Positions 26,807-36,489 are shown, counted from the first letter of the stretch. The stretch is DNA of 64,000 bases from Oceanobacillus polygoni (GCF_008304605.1 NZ_PIJY01000025.1:1-64000), one strand, 5' to 3'. Notes: generated from the sequence alone by a model not told the origin. Numbers and translations are program-made.

Positions 26807-27994
26807 TTGAACATAACCCTGTCCGATAAAATGCACCATTTCCAAACTTCCATTTTTAATGAGCTTGCCAGTTACAAAAAGAAAAAAATCCAAGATGGAA
26901 AAGAAATGATTGATTTAAGTGTTGGTAGCCCTGATTTACCCCCAGCACAATTTGTCATTGATGAGCTTGCCAAGCATGTTACCAGACCTTCTAACTACGG
27001 CTATACATTAACAGGCATCGAAGAACTTCATGAAGCTATTACCACCTACTATCGCAATCAATATGGTGTATCCCTGAATGCAGAAAAGGAAGCATTAATG
27101 GTGATGGGATCACAAGATGGACTCGTTCACTTACCAATGGTGCTAACGAACCCTGGAGATATTATTCTTTTACCTGATCCTGGCTATACCGCCTATGATA
27201 CAGGTGTCACATTGGCTGGTGCGACTGTTTATGGCATGCCACTAAAAGAGGAAAATAACTTTTTACCGGATTTAGAGGCTATTCCAGAAAAAATTCGGGA
27301 AAAAGCTAAGCTCATGATTTTAAACTTCCCAGGAAACCCTGTTCCTGCTTTGGCAACAAAACAATTTTTCGAACAGGTAGTAGCTTTTGCAAAGAAACAT
27401 CAGATTGCTGTCGTTCATGACTTTGCATATTCAGAGCTTTACTATGAACAAAAACCGGTTAGCTTCCTATCCATAGAAGGAGCAAAGGACGTTGGTGTTG
27501 AGTTTAATTCATTCTCAAAAAGTTTTAACTTAGCAGGCTGTCGAATTGGCTATATCGTTGGCAATCCAACTATCATAGCTGGACTAAATCGACTTAAATC
27601 AAACCTTGACTATGGTGTGTTTCTTCCGATTCAAAAAGCAGCAATCCGTGCATTAGAGAATTCTGCTAGCTTTAGTGAGGAATTAAGAGCGATTTATAAG
27701 AAACGTAGAGATATTTTAGTAAATGGTTTAAATGCGCTTGGCTGGAAGGTTGATGCACCAAGTTCATCTATGTTTATCTGGGCAAAAGTTCCGAAGCTGT
27801 TCACTTCAACAGAATTCGTTTACCGATTAATGGATGACGCCGGAATCGTTGTTGTGCCAGGTAATGCATTTGGAGACGCTGGTGAAGGTTATGTTCGTAT
27901 TGGGCTTGTCCAACCAGAGGAAGTTCTTGAAAAGGCTGTGACGAAGCTAAGATCAAGTACATTGTTTTCAACAATAGAAGCTATCAATTACTAA
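26807..27994 (+). CDS. Class I/II aminotransferase (MtnE/DapL-like)
   Basis: A 395-residue PLP enzyme. NSFSKSFNLAGCRIG carries the PLP lysine near residue 237; DLSVGSPDLPP and GSQDGLVHLP are N-terminal blocks, and NFPGNPVPA replaces the usual YPNNPTGA. These features recall Bacillus aminotransferases annotated as MtnE or LL-diaminopimelate aminotransferase-like. The TTG at 26807 has GAGGTG six bases upstream; a GTG nine bases earlier is itself part of that site. No methionine-salvage genes or S-box accompany it, so the substrate is left open. Confidence 0.8.
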   Translation: MNITLSDKMHHFQTSIFNELASYKKKKIQDGKEMIDLSVGSPDLPPAQFVIDELAKHVTRPSNYGYTLTGIEELHEAITTYYRNQYGVSLNAEKEALMVMGSQDGLVHLPMVLTNPGDIILLPDPGYTAYDTGVTLAGATVYGMPLKEENNFLPDLEAIPEKIREKAKLMILNFPGNPVPALATKQFFEQVVAFAKKHQIAVVHDFAYSELYYEQKPVSFLSIEGAKDVGVEFNSFSKSFNLAGCRIGYIVGNPTIIAGLNRLKSNLDYGVFLPIQKAAIRALENSASFSEELRAIYKKRRDILVNGLNALGWKVDAPSSSMFIWAKVPKLFTSTEFVYRLMDDAGIVVVPGNAFGDAGEGYVRIGLVQPEEVLEKAVTKLRSSTLFSTIEAINY

Positions 27995-28053
27995 TAGAAA
28001 TGGCTTAATGGAATATTTAGGCACCAAAATCTATTTTTAGGAGTGAACTATAG

Positions 28054-28530
28054 ATGGCACACACGAAAGAGCTTTTACTTAATCAATTATTGGCAAATGC
28101 AAATGATCCTAGTTGGTATCTTCCATTTACAAGTTCTGTTAAAAATTTGTCTGAAGAAGATGCTTTTTGGAAGCCTAATGAAGCTAGTAACAGCATTGCA
28201 GAAATTGTGCAGCACCTTATTTACTGGAATAAAACATGGCAGACAAGGTTTATTCAATCAGATGTGCATGCTGTACCTTCATTAGAAAATAACAATCAAA
28301 GCTTCACCATTCCAGAGGGGCAAACGTTTGACGACTTAAAGAACACATTATTAGACGTGCTCTTACAATGGCAAAAGCTATTAACAGAGGAAAAGTTAGA
28401 TGAAGCTGTTCGCTGGGACTATGAACCTGCTAAATGGTGGGAACTTATCGGAAATGCAACGACGCATAATGCATATCATATTGGTCAGATTATTAACATT
28501 CGTAAGCAACAAAAGAGTTGGGAGAGCTAA
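28054..28530 (+). CDS. DinB/YfiT-like putative metalloenzyme
   Basis: A 158-residue four-helix protein of the DinB superfamily. It has EIVQHLIYWNKTW near residue 50 and a C-terminal TTHNAYHIGQI, which supply the three conserved metal-binding histidines of this fold. Members include thiol transferases using bacillithiol and many uncharacterised proteins. The ATG follows GGAGTGAACTATAG. It may be cotranscribed with the aminotransferase 59 bp upstream. Confidence 0.8.
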   Translation: MAHTKELLLNQLLANANDPSWYLPFTSSVKNLSEEDAFWKPNEASNSIAEIVQHLIYWNKTWQTRFIQSDVHAVPSLENNNQSFTIPEGQTFDDLKNTLLDVLLQWQKLLTEEKLDEAVRWDYEPAKWWELIGNATTHNAYHIGQIINIRKQQKSWES

Positions 28531-28653
28531 TACTACATGTAAGAACATATGACACAGCAAGGTTTTGCATATCATCCTATACGTCAATATTTGTTCATTA
28601 TCAAAAGCAGTTTGTGTTAAGTTCATGAATTTGCCTACCATCCAAACTAAAAA

Positions 28654-28886
28654 GTGGAGCTGGGACATAACGAAAGTGTTAAACGCAAAAAAAGAACGAT
28701 GTATAAGCTTAGGAAATATACATAGACTCCTGTGGGAGGTAAGGCATAGGCGAGACACCGAAGTACGATAGTACAAGGCGGCTCACCAGCCGCCGTAGGA
28801 TGCGCGAATTATATTTCTGGAGCGGGTTATTTTCGCCAATCATGTTCGGAGTTTATGTGATAAAAACGCTTTTGTCTCAGGCTCTA
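28654..28886. repeat. Dispersed Bacillaceae intergenic repeat
   Basis: About 230 bp, clearly richer in GC than its surroundings, bounded by imperfect inverted ends (GGAGCTGGGACATAA at the left, TTGTCTCAGGCTC at the right). The core has GACTCCTGTGGGAG, GGCGAGAC, GGCGGCTCACC and TCTGGAGCGG in that order. I recognise this order from repeats scattered between genes of Bacillus and Oceanobacillus-like genomes. It has no ORF and would form a highly structured RNA. Whether it is a non-autonomous mobile element or a functional RNA is not known. Confidence 0.65.
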
Positions 28887-29021
28887 CATAAAGGAAAAAA
28901 TCATTATCTTCCCCCTACCTTTAAATAAAGGATTATATAAACATATTATTTAAGAAAATCCTCCAAACAGCAGAGACCAATTAGGTCATTTGCACATATA
29001 GTACTTCGAGGGGGGATCATA

Positions 29022-29951
29022 ATGGATTCAACGTTGAATTTCCTGCAAGAGATGATACAGTTATACAGCATTGCATTGCTCGGGTTTTTAGTCAAAAAAT
29101 TTGGTATTTTAAATGAAAATACCAATCATGTACTGACACAGCTTATTTTATATATCACCTTACCTGCACTCATCTTATACTCTTTAAATATGCCGTTTTC
29201 CTATCATTTAATGAAAGATTTCCTTTGGCTTATTGCAATGTCCTCCTATGCCCTTCTTTTATCCATTTTTCTTGCTATTTGGATGCGGAATCGCTCCCAG
29301 CTGAACGAAAATCAGAAAAGCGTTTATGAGGGACTTATCATTTTCGGCAATCAAGGATATATTGGTTTCTCAGTTATTTTTGCTATTTTCGGGGAGCAAG
29401 GAATCGTTTATTTGACGATGTATAATATTGTTTTATTCATTCTTATCTGGACATATGGAATCTATTTATTTTCGCGTTCGAAAGCAACGATCAATTGGAG
29501 TAAAGTATTCTTGAATCCTGGAACTTTTTCTACATTCATCGGATTAATTATCTTGTTTCTTCCCATCAGTTGGCCAAGTGGAGTCGCTAACACATTGGAA
29601 AGTCTCGGAAAAATGACTGTGCCGCTTTCCATGATTTTAATTGGTAGTTTAATCGCAGATGTAAAATACAATGATTTTCCGTTGCTACTTAAAAATAAGT
29701 ATATTTGGAAAGCTGCACTAGCGAAGCTGCTTATCGTCCCACTCCTTCTGCTCCCTTTTGCTTTTCTTTCTGTACCATTACCATTACTAACCATTGCCGT
29801 TCTCGTCGCTGGGATGCCTTCTGCGCCTACTATTTCAATTTATGCTCAGGAATACAATGGCGACACGCTTTTTGCATCGATTGGAGTCATTGTTTCAAGC
29901 TTGTTGTGTGTTGTTACAATTCCATTTTTATATTTTATCCTATCTCTTTAA
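29022..29951 (+). CDS. AEC-family (auxin efflux carrier-type) transporter
   Basis: A 309-residue protein with about ten membrane helices in two five-helix halves. The blocks NEIL-like GILNENTNHVLTQLILYITLPALIL, FGNQGYIGFSVIFAIFGEQG and AGMPSAPTISIYAQEYNGD are typical of the AEC family (YwkB/MleP-like). Bacterial members move organic acids such as malate. The ATG follows AGGGGGGATCATA. It stands alone, 135 bp after the dispersed repeat. Confidence 0.85.
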   Translation: MDSTLNFLQEMIQLYSIALLGFLVKKFGILNENTNHVLTQLILYITLPALILYSLNMPFSYHLMKDFLWLIAMSSYALLLSIFLAIWMRNRSQLNENQKSVYEGLIIFGNQGYIGFSVIFAIFGEQGIVYLTMYNIVLFILIWTYGIYLFSRSKATINWSKVFLNPGTFSTFIGLIILFLPISWPSGVANTLESLGKMTVPLSMILIGSLIADVKYNDFPLLLKNKYIWKAALAKLLIVPLLLLPFAFLSVPLPLLTIAVLVAGMPSAPTISIYAQEYNGDTLFASIGVIVSSLLCVVTIPFLYFILSL

Positions 29952-29963
29952 ACTTCTTAATGA

Positions 29964-29995
29964 AAAGGAACAGCTAAATTACAACTGTTCCCTTT
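29964..29995. terminator. Terminator between convergent transporter genes
   Basis: AAAGGAACAG (29964-29973) pairs with CTGTTCCCTTT (29985-29995), followed on the plus strand by TGTTGTTTTTTTA. It mainly serves the AEC gene; the opposing permease gene ends at 30011. Confidence 0.7.
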
Positions 29996-30010
29996 GTTGT
30001 TTTTTTAATT

Positions 30011-31417
30011 CTAAGCGATACGGTCAATTTCGTTTTTCATATGCTCTTCAGCAAATTCCTTCCCATACTTAGCCATTGACACATTATACAAGATGAGCCC
30101 AAATACAGACCATATACCAATAATAATCCACTCAGGACCACCGAGTGCTGATGGCATACCTGGCATATAAAGTGTTGCGATTCCTCCAGCCATTACAACA
30201 GCAATCCAACCAAGTGTTGTTCCACCAGGCAACTTAAATGGCCGTTTCATATCTGGATCTTTTTTACGTAAAATAATGAAGGATATAGCTACCATAAGCC
30301 ATGCTACAATCAAACCAAGCCCACCCGCTTCCACAAACCAAACTAATGCAGGCCTGCCTAATAATGGAGCAGCAGTTGATAGCGCAGCAATTAGTAAGAT
30401 AGCTTTATGCGGTGTTTTATATTTTGGATGGAGTTCTCCTAAGCTTTTAGGAAGCATGCCAGCATTAGCAAGTGCATAAATAGCACGACTCCCTCCTACA
30501 TAGAAGCCAATCCAGCTTGTCAAAATTCCGCCAATACCACCAAGGACAAGAATATTAGCCATCATTTGACTACCTCCAAAAGCCTTCCCCATTGCATCGG
30601 CAGTTACCAGGTTTGATTCATTTAGCTCTGCAGGCGTTAAAATTCGTGAGACACCAAAAATAACGGAAATATACCAGACAATCGCAAGTACAACGGAAAA
30701 TATTAATAACTGTCCAATCCGCTTTTGAGGCAAATTAATCTCTTCAGCTGATTGCGGAATAACATCAAATCCAACAAACATAAATGGTGTCATAATAAGT
30801 ACCGTTAATAGCCCTGCCATCCCATTATCAAATAAAGGCTGCATATTTTGCGTGCTTCCACCAATGGTACTGCCTGTAATCAGCAATACACCTGCAATAA
30901 TAATTAATAATGTAAGGATGAACATAATCGAGGTCGAAAACTTAATGCCACGATAATTGATCCAAGCAATTATAATAGACCCTAAAATCCCGACACCAGC
31001 CCATGTTAGCGTGACATCCCAACCTGCTATTGTATATAAATATCCCTGACTATAATTTGGAATTAAGTATTCGAAAACAGTCGGAAGGGCAACTGCTTCA
31101 AATGCAACAACCGATACATAACCCAGAATAATGGCCCAAGTCGTAATAAATGATGCCCTTCTCCCCATCGCTTTAAAACTGTAAACATGCTCACCACCAG
31201 CTAATGGAAGTGCTGAAGCTAGCTCTGCATAGGTGAGCCCCACAAAGATTACCATCACCCCACCGATTGCAAAGGCGAGTATTGCCCCTAACGAGCCCGC
31301 ACCTGTTATCCACAAGCCAGCAGTTACGACCCATCCCCAGCCAATCATAGCTCCAAATGCAAGTGTAAGTACATCTCTATTCCCTAAAATTTTTAGCAGC
31401 TTCTGTTCATTCTCCAT
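30011..31417 (-). CDS. APC-superfamily amino acid permease
   Basis: A 468-residue protein with twelve hydrophobic helices. It opens LTLAFGAMIGWGWVVTAGLWI, the unwound helix-1 substrate site of APC transporters, followed by YAELASALPLAGGEHVY. It probably imports an amino acid or amine by proton or sodium symport. ATG at 31417 follows GGAGGAATAAAGG. It lies 208 bp downstream of a class III aminotransferase on the same strand, so supply of that enzyme's substrate is a reasonable guess. Confidence 0.85.
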   Translation of the reverse strand: MENEQKLLKILGNRDVLTLAFGAMIGWGWVVTAGLWITGAGSLGAILAFAIGGVMVIFVGLTYAELASALPLAGGEHVYSFKAMGRRASFITTWAIILGYVSVVAFEAVALPTVFEYLIPNYSQGYLYTIAGWDVTLTWAGVGILGSIIIAWINYRGIKFSTSIMFILTLLIIIAGVLLITGSTIGGSTQNMQPLFDNGMAGLLTVLIMTPFMFVGFDVIPQSAEEINLPQKRIGQLLIFSVVLAIVWYISVIFGVSRILTPAELNESNLVTADAMGKAFGGSQMMANILVLGGIGGILTSWIGFYVGGSRAIYALANAGMLPKSLGELHPKYKTPHKAILLIAALSTAAPLLGRPALVWFVEAGGLGLIVAWLMVAISFIILRKKDPDMKRPFKLPGGTTLGWIAVVMAGGIATLYMPGMPSALGGPEWIIIGIWSVFGLILYNVSMAKYGKEFAEEHMKNEIDRIA

Positions 31418-31625
31418 CCTTTATTCCTCCATTTAACTTCGTGATTTTCCACGTATTAATGGGCTGTAATGCCCCTAGCGCAAAAATGAGAAACTGGAAA
31501 CGTGAAGGCGGGATATAACGGCCCGTAAATTTCTAATTCTGCTCGACTAATATTTAGCAGGAAAGAAAGGCCCTTCACTAAATGAAATTTCACTTTATGT
31601 TAAATCTGGATGAATATGATTTTTA

Positions 31626-32981
31626 CTACTTTTCGTTCAGCGTATGATGAACAAGTTGTTTTTGAACAGATAAAATAGCATCATGTAATTTTTCTACCAT
31701 GCTGTCAATTTGTGATGGGTTCATAATTAATGGTGGTGAAAAACAAATAATATCCGTGTTTTCATACGTAACTGCCCGGCAAATCACACCTCTTTCATGC
31801 AAGGCTTCCACCACTTTCGGAGCGACTTGCAATTTGGCTGGAAAACGCTTATTTGTAGCCGGATCTTGAACTAGCTCAACTGCTCCTAGTAAGCCAATTG
31901 TTCTTACGTCACCAACGATATTTAATTGTTCCTTTATTTTTTTGAATCCTTCGAGCAAGTGCACACCCATTGCTTTAGCATTAGCTACTAGCCCTTCTTT
32001 TTCGATAATATCAATATTTCTTAATGCAACAGCAGCTGCTGTCGGATGTCCACTATAGGTAAAGCCATGGAATAATGTCCCTTTTGATTTTTCCTTCAAT
32101 ACGTTGTGGATAGAATCGGACACAATTACCCCACCCATTGGGATATAACCACTTGTAACTCCTTTTGCAAACGTCATTAAGTCAGGAGTTACTCCCCAAT
32201 TTTCAATACCAAAGAATTTTCCAGTTCGTCCAAATCCAGTAATCACTTCATCTGCAACAAGCAAGATGCCATATTCATTACATAATTCACGTACTTCTTT
32301 AAAATAATTAGATGGAGGGATTAACACACCACCAGCACCTTGTACTGGCTCCGCAAAGAATGCAGCAATATTCTCTGCACCTTCTTCTTCAATAACCGAA
32401 CGCAGCGACGTAATAGCCTTCTCTGTCCCTTCCCAGTATGGCGTGTCTGCATGGATAAAGTCATTCATTAAATGGCCAGCCATATCCCAAAACTCAGGAA
32501 TTCCAGTAACACTTGTAGAAGCAGCTGCAACGCCGTGATAGCCACGTTTTAATGCTATAATTTTCCTGCGCTTTGGCTGACCTTGTATTTTCCAATAGTG
32601 ACGCACCAATTTAACAGCGGAATCATTGGACTCTGATCCACCTGACGTGAAGAAGACAGCATTTAAATTTTCTGGTGCGAGTGAAGCAATCTTTGCTGCT
32701 AGTTTAATAGCTGGTTCATGGCTAAATGTTGAAAAAGCAGAGCTATACGCCAGTTTTTTCATTTGATCTGCAGCCGCTTCGGCAAGTTCATTTCTGCCAT
32801 GCCCAATATTTACATTCCATAAGGATGACATTGCATCAATGAATACGTCTCCATTTATGTCAGTTAAATAGATTCCCTCCCCCTTTTCTACAATCAATTT
32901 CGCTCCCTTTTCCTGTTGCTGCTGGATAGATGAGGTTGGGTGAATGAAATGCTTCTTGTCCAATTCGATTAAATTTTTCAT
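31626..32981 (-). CDS. Class III (omega-type) aminotransferase
   Basis: A 451-residue PLP enzyme. The start ATG 32981 (MKNLIELDKKHF) has GAGGAGG seven bases upstream. LLVADEVITGFGRTGKFFG holds the PLP-binding Asp, and MTFAKGVTSGYIPMGG contains the Schiff-base lysine near 273. HPTSSIQ and HGFTYSGHPTAAAVAL are typical of taurine/beta-alanine/putrescine-pyruvate aminotransferases. The amino donor cannot be named from sequence. It has its own promoter, and the leader in front contains a terminator-like hairpin. Confidence 0.85.
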   Translation of the reverse strand: MKNLIELDKKHFIHPTSSIQQQQEKGAKLIVEKGEGIYLTDINGDVFIDAMSSLWNVNIGHGRNELAEAAADQMKKLAYSSAFSTFSHEPAIKLAAKIASLAPENLNAVFFTSGGSESNDSAVKLVRHYWKIQGQPKRRKIIALKRGYHGVAAASTSVTGIPEFWDMAGHLMNDFIHADTPYWEGTEKAITSLRSVIEEEGAENIAAFFAEPVQGAGGVLIPPSNYFKEVRELCNEYGILLVADEVITGFGRTGKFFGIENWGVTPDLMTFAKGVTSGYIPMGGVIVSDSIHNVLKEKSKGTLFHGFTYSGHPTAAAVALRNIDIIEKEGLVANAKAMGVHLLEGFKKIKEQLNIVGDVRTIGLLGAVELVQDPATNKRFPAKLQVAPKVVEALHERGVICRAVTYENTDIICFSPPLIMNPSQIDSMVEKLHDAILSVQKQLVHHTLNEK

Positions 32982-33041
32982 TATAATTCCTCCTCGATTT
33001 GTGTCCAAACTTCTTTATTTTCACTTGTATGAAAACGAAAA

Positions 33042-33092
33042 AACCAGAAATATGGACAGATTTATAAGTTTAGACTGTCAATATAACTGGTT
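33042..33092 (-). terminator. Attenuator-like terminator in the aminotransferase leader
   Basis: Minus strand AACCAGTTATATTGACAG pairs imperfectly with CTGTCCATATTTCTGGTT, followed by TTTTCG. It lies between the promoter at 33167-33195 and the aminotransferase start at 32981. Its 5' arm word CAGTTAT (33083-33089) is exactly complementary to ATAACTG at 33141-33147 in the leader, so an antiterminator is possible. It might instead simply end the upstream racemase operon. Confidence 0.5.
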
Positions 33093-33166
33093 TTCACCTA
33101 GGTAGTGCGCTGCTTCGCCAACAACGTCATTTAGATGGGGCAGTTATTTATTATCTTATTATTTTT

Positions 33167-33217
33167 AATTTAACAAAAACTATACTAATGGTCAACTTCG
33201 AATTTTATCGAATTTTA
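33167..33217 (-). promoter_or_regulatory. Promoter with tandem repeat upstream of the class III aminotransferase
   Basis: Minus strand TTGACC (33190-33195), 17-bp spacer, TAAATT (33167-33172). Directly upstream of the -35 the plus strand carries two perfect back-to-back copies of TCGAATTTTA (33198-33207 and 33208-33217). The second copy is part of the palindrome GAATTTTAAATTC. The repeat is placed where an activator would bind. Confidence 0.55.
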
Positions 33218-33269
33218 AATTCATTAAAATTTATCGCGAAATCGAGCATGACAAGATTGCTTAACTCCA

Positions 33270-33956
33270 TTAAACTTTGAAATCAGATAATCCGTACACT
33301 ACATATTCTGTCAACGTATTTATATCAAAAATTGGCAATCTCGTAACCTCTCTTATAGCACTTTTATAAGGCGGCATATTCGTACATTCTAAAACAATTG
33401 CCTTCATCATTGGATTTTTAGCTAGCAATCTTAACGTAACCTGTTGCATTTCGAGTGCAACGGCTTTTCTATCCAGAATATTTGTCTCATTCAGAATTGC
33501 GTTTGTGAATGCTGGCATATCGTCCATACCGGCAATAGCAATTGGTGTATGATGAGCATCAACGCTTTGAAAATGTGTTTGCGTTAAACTTGACCTTCGT
33601 GCAGTAATAACACCTATCATCCCGCCGGTTATTTGCTGTACCAACGGAATCTGTATTAAGCTTGACGAATAAAAAGGTACTCGCAATTCACGTTGAATCT
33701 CTTTTTGGAATAATGCGAGAAAACCGCAACTGGTTGTGATTGCTTTTACTCCTTTATTTTCAAGTACTTTGGCTCCCTTAATAAAGGGCTCAATTAAACG
33801 CGTATCACCCAATTTAATAACACGATCTGTTGTTGCATGATCAATGACTTGGTATGCAACTGGAAAAGCGTATGTTTCCGGATTACCAATATCCCCCCTC
33901 GGTCTATCAAAATTTGTATCTAACATTAATATGCCAATAAGTGGTTTCTTATCCAT
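33270..33956 (-). CDS. Asp/Glu/hydantoin racemase-family protein
   Basis: A 228-residue protein with the two catalytic cysteines of this family: TTSCGF near residue 76 and LECTNMPPY near 190. The start ATG 33956 overlaps the stop of the permease gene as TAATG, so translation is coupled. Family members racemise aspartate, glutamate or hydantoins, or act as decarboxylases and maleate isomerases. Since it closes an operon of D-amino/imino-acid-dehydrogenase-like genes, a racemase or epimerase role is plausible. Confidence 0.75.
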   Translation of the reverse strand: MDKKPLIGILMLDTNFDRPRGDIGNPETYAFPVAYQVIDHATTDRVIKLGDTRLIEPFIKGAKVLENKGVKAITTSCGFLALFQKEIQRELRVPFYSSSLIQIPLVQQITGGMIGVITARRSSLTQTHFQSVDAHHTPIAIAGMDDMPAFTNAILNETNILDRKAVALEMQQVTLRLLAKNPMMKAIVLECTNMPPYKSAIREVTRLPIFDINTLTEYVVYGLSDFKV

Positions 33957-35308
33957 TAGATAAACCACACTATTAAACCAATGATTAAGAAATAAAATGA
34001 GTTTGGTAATGCTAATGTCATCACTTTAATGGGGTCGACCTTTTTATTTAATATCCCACCAATTAACCCACAAACAACAAATGCGGTTAATCCTACTGGT
34101 GGCATATTTTGCCCAGCTGCTGCAATATGGGATGCACCTAATGCAATTAATGTTGGATCAACATGCATTGATTCTAAGATGGGACCAAGGAATGTAACAA
34201 CGACAGATTGCGCAGTAGTTTGAGAGCCTGTTAGCATCCCGACAACTACCATCGCCATTGCTCCTCCCAGTTTTATCATTGACGAAGCTAAACCTTCTGT
34301 CATAAGTGCAACCTTTTCGATCAAACCTGAAGCATAGAACACTCCGACCATAACTCCTGCAGAAAGTTGAATTTGGACGGTTTGGTTTACTTTCCCTAAC
34401 CCGTTTTTTATAACACCTTTTGTTTGTTTTCTAACGGAAGGGAATAAGAAACTGACAAGAAGTGCAATAATAATCGCTGCTACAATTTGATTGGTTAGCC
34501 CTTGTAAAATAGGTATCCCGATAAGCGGTTCAAGGATATAAGAGAAAAGTGCAATTTCGGTAAAAATATTATAGTCAAACAGGGTATTTGCGATAACAAT
34601 AGCGATTAAAACAAGGAGAGGAATGAGCGTTATCCAATTTCCTTTCAGTATTTGGAAAACAGATTGATTCGGAATTAATTCTGGAGGCATCTTTTTCCCT
34701 CGAACAAAGCGGAATGATTCTAAGATTGCTAGAATTCCACCAATCGATACGGTTATATACGCAAGCTTAGCAACCGGGCCAGGATCAATACCAATAAGAG
34801 ATGCAGACAAGAAAACGCCTTGTGTAATAGGCGGCATTATCGATCCAATAGATGCACCGAGCAGGATAATCATTCCAATTTGCTCAGGCTTTAATTTCAA
34901 TTCAGTCAGTGCATGAATTACGAGAAATCCAATTACCGTAGCAGCAGCGATGGCATCTCCAAGAAAGGAGCCAGCTAAAATTAATGTAATAAACACCGCG
35001 GCAATTAACCCTTTTGGAGATTTACCAAATGCTGCCCGTAAACTATTCAACGTTGTATCCATTGCACCTAATTTCACTTGAGATTCAGCATATAGACTGC
35101 CAAATAGAGAAAGCATAATAACCCAGGATAAGCGATCGATCCCATCAATAAATGCAACAATCATCTCATTAAAGTTTAAGCCTGAAATAAATGCAGAGGA
35201 GATTGCAGCAACGAGAAGCGCTGCTCTTATATCACCACCGATTTTTGGTATTTGTTTAACAAAAACAATGGCAAAAAGTAACACTAAAGGTATTATAATT
35301 TCCAACAT
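33956..35308 (-). CDS. DctM-like (ion-transporter superfamily) permease
   Basis: A 450-residue membrane protein with a dozen or more helices. AGSFLGDAIAAATVIGFLVIHAL, GASIGSIMPPITQG and MLTGSQTTAQSVVV...GQNMPPVG show the inverted-repeat plan of TRAP large subunits and related IT-superfamily carriers. No small subunit or binding protein is adjacent, so it probably works as a single-component carrier for an organic or amino acid anion. The ATG at 35308 follows GGGGTG. It overlaps or abuts both neighbouring genes. Confidence 0.75.
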   Translation of the reverse strand: MLEIIIPLVLLFAIVFVKQIPKIGGDIRAALLVAAISSAFISGLNFNEMIVAFIDGIDRLSWVIMLSLFGSLYAESQVKLGAMDTTLNSLRAAFGKSPKGLIAAVFITLILAGSFLGDAIAAATVIGFLVIHALTELKLKPEQIGMIILLGASIGSIMPPITQGVFLSASLIGIDPGPVAKLAYITVSIGGILAILESFRFVRGKKMPPELIPNQSVFQILKGNWITLIPLLVLIAIVIANTLFDYNIFTEIALFSYILEPLIGIPILQGLTNQIVAAIIIALLVSFLFPSVRKQTKGVIKNGLGKVNQTVQIQLSAGVMVGVFYASGLIEKVALMTEGLASSMIKLGGAMAMVVVGMLTGSQTTAQSVVVTFLGPILESMHVDPTLIALGASHIAAAGQNMPPVGLTAFVVCGLIGGILNKKVDPIKVMTLALPNSFYFLIIGLIVWFI

Positions 35309-35313
35309 CTTTA

Positions 35314-36489
35314 TCACCCCTGTTTAGGTGAAGCATGAATTGCATTAAAACGGTCGAATTTTAATGGATCTAAAAAATCTTTGTATTTCAAATCTTTATT
35401 TACCAAGCTGGCAACTAATAGGCCGGTAATTGGAGCGAGTGCAATTCCATCCCCTTCATGCCCTGCAGCAATAATAAACCCTTTCATATTTGGGGTTTCA
35501 CTGATAATAGGAAGCCCATCACTCGTAAATGGTCGAAATCCCGCCATTGTGCGAATAATCCGGATCGAATCTAAAAATGGAGCTATTCGACGAGCATGCA
35601 TGGCAATAGCTGTTAATACTTCCGGTTCAACCGCTTTATCATACCCTTTAAATTCCCTGCTTCCCCCAATTAATACATTTCCACTTTCCGTTTGTCCAAG
35701 TGAAAGTCCAATTCCATAGGATGGAGCATCTGTGTTATTGGATAGATGCTTCGTAGCAATGTATTGTGAACATAAAATATTCCCGTGAACCATTGGTTTT
35801 ACTTTCTCCGAAATTAGAATCACTCCGCGGCGCGGTATAATGGGAAGCCCAACTCCGACCATTTCCGCTATTTTAGGAGCAAAGGGGCCAGCAGCATTGA
35901 TAACAAGTTCCGTTTCGATTCTTCCCTTATTGGTTTGTACTCCGATTACTCGACCATCCTTTGTAACGATATCGGTTACTGCTGTATGCGTGCGAATAAT
36001 TATCCCCTTTCGCTTTGCAGCTTCAGCAAAAGCTTGTGTTAATAGCAACGGATTGACTTCCGCATCCTCCGTACTATAGGTCGCGCCAACAATTTCTGGG
36101 GATAAGCATGGCTGAAATGCCAATGCTTCTTTTTGATCGACTAGCTTTACATTTATGCCTGCTTTATTTTGTTGCTTTACGAACTTTCTCATGAAATCAA
36201 GGTGGCTTTCATTCTCAATCACAATCATGCCACCATTTTTTTGAAATTCAATTTTCATTCCTAATTCTTCTTCTAGATTCTCATACACCATTCTACTTGC
36301 CTGTGCTAGTTTAATAGGGAATCCAGGCTTTTTGGATTGTAAAAATATCGCTTTGTCACAGGAGCCCGACGTCCCAGCACCGATCTCTCCTTTTTCGATT
36401 AAAATCACCTTGTGATTTCCCGCAAGCCTGTAAGCAATCGATGTTCCAATTACTCCACCACCAATGATTACAACATCAGCTGTTTCCAT
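35314..36489 (-). CDS. FAD-dependent DAO-family dehydrogenase subunit (HcnC/LhpB-like)
   Basis: A 391-residue flavoprotein of the D-amino acid oxidase family. VVIIGGGVIGTSIAYRL is the FAD-binding Rossmann motif, LVINAAGPFAP a second FAD contact, and GFRPFTSDGLPIIS...AAGHEGDGIALAP the C-terminal FAD block. Together with the three downstream-numbered genes it forms the subunit set of HcnABC glycine dehydrogenases, opine oxidases and LhpBEF D-hydroxyproline dehydrogenase. This subunit would oxidise the amino or imino acid. The start ATG 36489 has AGGAG nine bases upstream. Confidence 0.83.
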   Translation of the reverse strand: METADVVIIGGGVIGTSIAYRLAGNHKVILIEKGEIGAGTSGSCDKAIFLQSKKPGFPIKLAQASRMVYENLEEELGMKIEFQKNGGMIVIENESHLDFMRKFVKQQNKAGINVKLVDQKEALAFQPCLSPEIVGATYSTEDAEVNPLLLTQAFAEAAKRKGIIIRTHTAVTDIVTKDGRVIGVQTNKGRIETELVINAAGPFAPKIAEMVGVGLPIIPRRGVILISEKVKPMVHGNILCSQYIATKHLSNNTDAPSYGIGLSLGQTESGNVLIGGSREFKGYDKAVEPEVLTAIAMHARRIAPFLDSIRIIRTMAGFRPFTSDGLPIISETPNMKGFIIAAGHEGDGIALAPITGLLVASLVNKDLKYKDFLDPLKFDRFNAIHASPKQG

